A stretch of DNA of 5,394 nt, taken from contig JAMDCE010000163.1 in assembly GCA_023489135.1 (NCBI GenBank), positions 1 through 5,394 on the forward strand, given 5' to 3'. This document shows, piece by piece, positions 4,732 through 5,394 of the stretch. Source of the stretch: Chloroflexota bacterium. Its GTDB lineage: Bacteria; Chloroflexota; Chloroflexia; JAMDCE01. Position numbers and translations under genes: made by a program. How positions within the stretch are numbered: position 1 is the stretch's first letter; every line of letters begins with the position of its first letter. The notes beneath the pieces are model-generated. The model was given only the letters and a program-made list of their open reading frames with translations. It had not been told where the DNA came from and made no database searches.

Positions 4732-5394
4732 CTGATCGCCGAATAGGTCGTCGTTGTCCTTATCCGCCTGCCGTCTCAGCTCTGCGGCGGTAGCAAAGCC
4801 AAACTCCTTGTAAGACTCGGCAGAGCCGTAGTCGCGGGTCTTGATAACGACAGGCATTGGCACGGCGTGGCCGACGACGAGGGCCTGCTGCTTGGTCTCC
4901 AGTTTGGCCAAAACCGTCTTCAGGTCGTTCTTGCCGGAGATCCCCATCAGTACCGCCTCGATGTCCCTCTCGTTGTCCAAGAGGCAGGTGATGCGGGTGC
5001 CAATCTGCGACATTACCTCTTCCTCGATCCCGCTCGGCCGTTGGTCCACGACGAGAAGGGTGACGTTGTACTTGCGCATTTCCCGGGCGATCGTGCCGAA
5101 AATGGTCTGCTTTGCCACCTCCGGATTGAGGAATTTGTGTGCCTCCTCGATGGTGATCACCAGCGGACGGGGCTTAAGGATCTTCTCCCCCATCGCTCTT
5201 TCGGTCGCCTCCACATATCGAGCGTGTATTCGACGGGTAAGAACGTTCGCAACGAGAACATACGCCATTAAATCGGAATAGCGACCGAACTCTAGGACTA
5301 CGTTGACACCACGTTCGAGGTAGTTCAGGATCATCTGGACTGAATCCTCTGCCCTTCTTGGCACGAGAAAGCTCAGACGCTTGAGACGGCTTAG
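4726..5394 (-). CDS. HerA/DUF87-like ATP-binding protein, C-terminal part (runs off the right edge)
   Basis: The last 222 residues are visible; the frame stays open to the window edge, so the GTG at 5362-5364 is probably not the true start. HerA-like proteins are hexameric P-loop ATPases of the FtsK/HerA group; the best known ones move DNA together with a NurA nuclease. Seen: a strand GVNVVLEFG (29-37), then the Walker B-like strand PLVITIEEAHKFL (about 79-91) with acidic Glu pair, and VTLLVVDQRPSGIEEEVMSQIGTRI, which matches the HerA 'QRPS...SQ' element with its sensor Gln and downstream conserved Ser-Gln. The Walker A motif and N-terminal HAS barrel would lie outside the window. The acidic tail NDDLFGDQS ends the protein. 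No nuclease partner can be seen here, so a DNA-repair or DNA-defence role is not shown. The gene is convergent with the CDF gene. Confidence 0.85.
   Translation of the reverse strand, partial: LSRLKRLSFLVPRRAEDSVQMILNYLERGVNVVLEFGRYSDLMAYVLVANVLTRRIHARYVEATERAMGEKILKPRPLVITIEEAHKFLNPEVAKQTIFGTIAREMRKYNVTLLVVDQRPSGIEEEVMSQIGTRITCLLDNERDIEAVLMGISGKNDLKTVLAKLETKQQALVVGHAVPMPVVIKTRDYGSAESYKEFGFATAAELRRQADKDNDDLFGDQS

Noticed and set aside
4841..5281. Two plus-strand open frames opposite the HerA-like ATPase
   Set aside because: The minus frame has clear ATPase motifs; the plus frames show no motifs or ribosome sites and are shadows.
4726..5394. HerA-NurA type defence or repair system
   Set aside because: Only the C-terminal part of a HerA-like ATPase is visible, with no NurA-type nuclease or SIR2/DUF4297 partner in the window, so a defence role cannot be supported.

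Overview
The window looks like chromosomal housekeeping DNA from a bacterium, probably a member of the Chloroflexota (Anaerolineae-like). That guess rests on three things. The first is the truncated secreted protein at the left edge, whose mature N-terminus carries a VYLPLV motif followed by a Thr/Ala/Ser/Pro linker. The second is frequent GTG starts with good Shine-Dalgarno sites, at roughly 50-55% GC by eye. The third is the sequence style of SecD and SecF. It is an inference; no rRNA or phylogenetic marker was compared.

Layout, left to right. (1) 1-291, minus: N-terminal 97 residues of a secreted protein of unknown function. (2) 292-765: a gene-poor stretch of 474 bases. It holds two promoter-like sites facing the secreted-protein gene, a nested inverted repeat, a possible 14-codon leader ORF and, at its right end, a clear terminator. 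(3) 766-838, minus: tRNA-Lys(CUU) with its own promoter and that terminator. (4) 894-1070, minus: a 58-residue TatA-type Tat translocase subunit. (5) 1071-1250: a divergent control region with a tatA promoter leftward and a near-consensus sigma70-type promoter rightward (TTGACA, 18 bp, TATAAT). (6) 1251-3659, plus: secD and secF, an operon for the SecDF subcomplex. (7) 3707-3766: a long hairpin followed by a short T-tract. (8) 3808-4731, plus: a cation diffusion facilitator (CDF) metal exporter with a zinc-type HD-HD transport site and a four-cysteine tail. (9) 4726-5394, minus: C-terminal 222 residues of a HerA/DUF87-like ATPase, whose stop codon shares a palindromic TCATGA with the CDF stop.

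Functionally, tatA and secDF serve the two general export routes, Tat for folded and Sec for unfolded proteins, and are transcribed divergently from one 180-bp region. The CDF gene has no obvious promoter of its own after the hairpin, so it may depend on read-through from secDF or on a weak promoter I cannot recognise. I see no mobile element, CRISPR array, phage gene or clearly new system. The most useful observations are the secD start correction (GTG 1251, not an upstream TTG that is part of the -35 box), the hairpin before the CDF gene, the CDF cysteine tail, and the structured leader of the secreted-protein gene.
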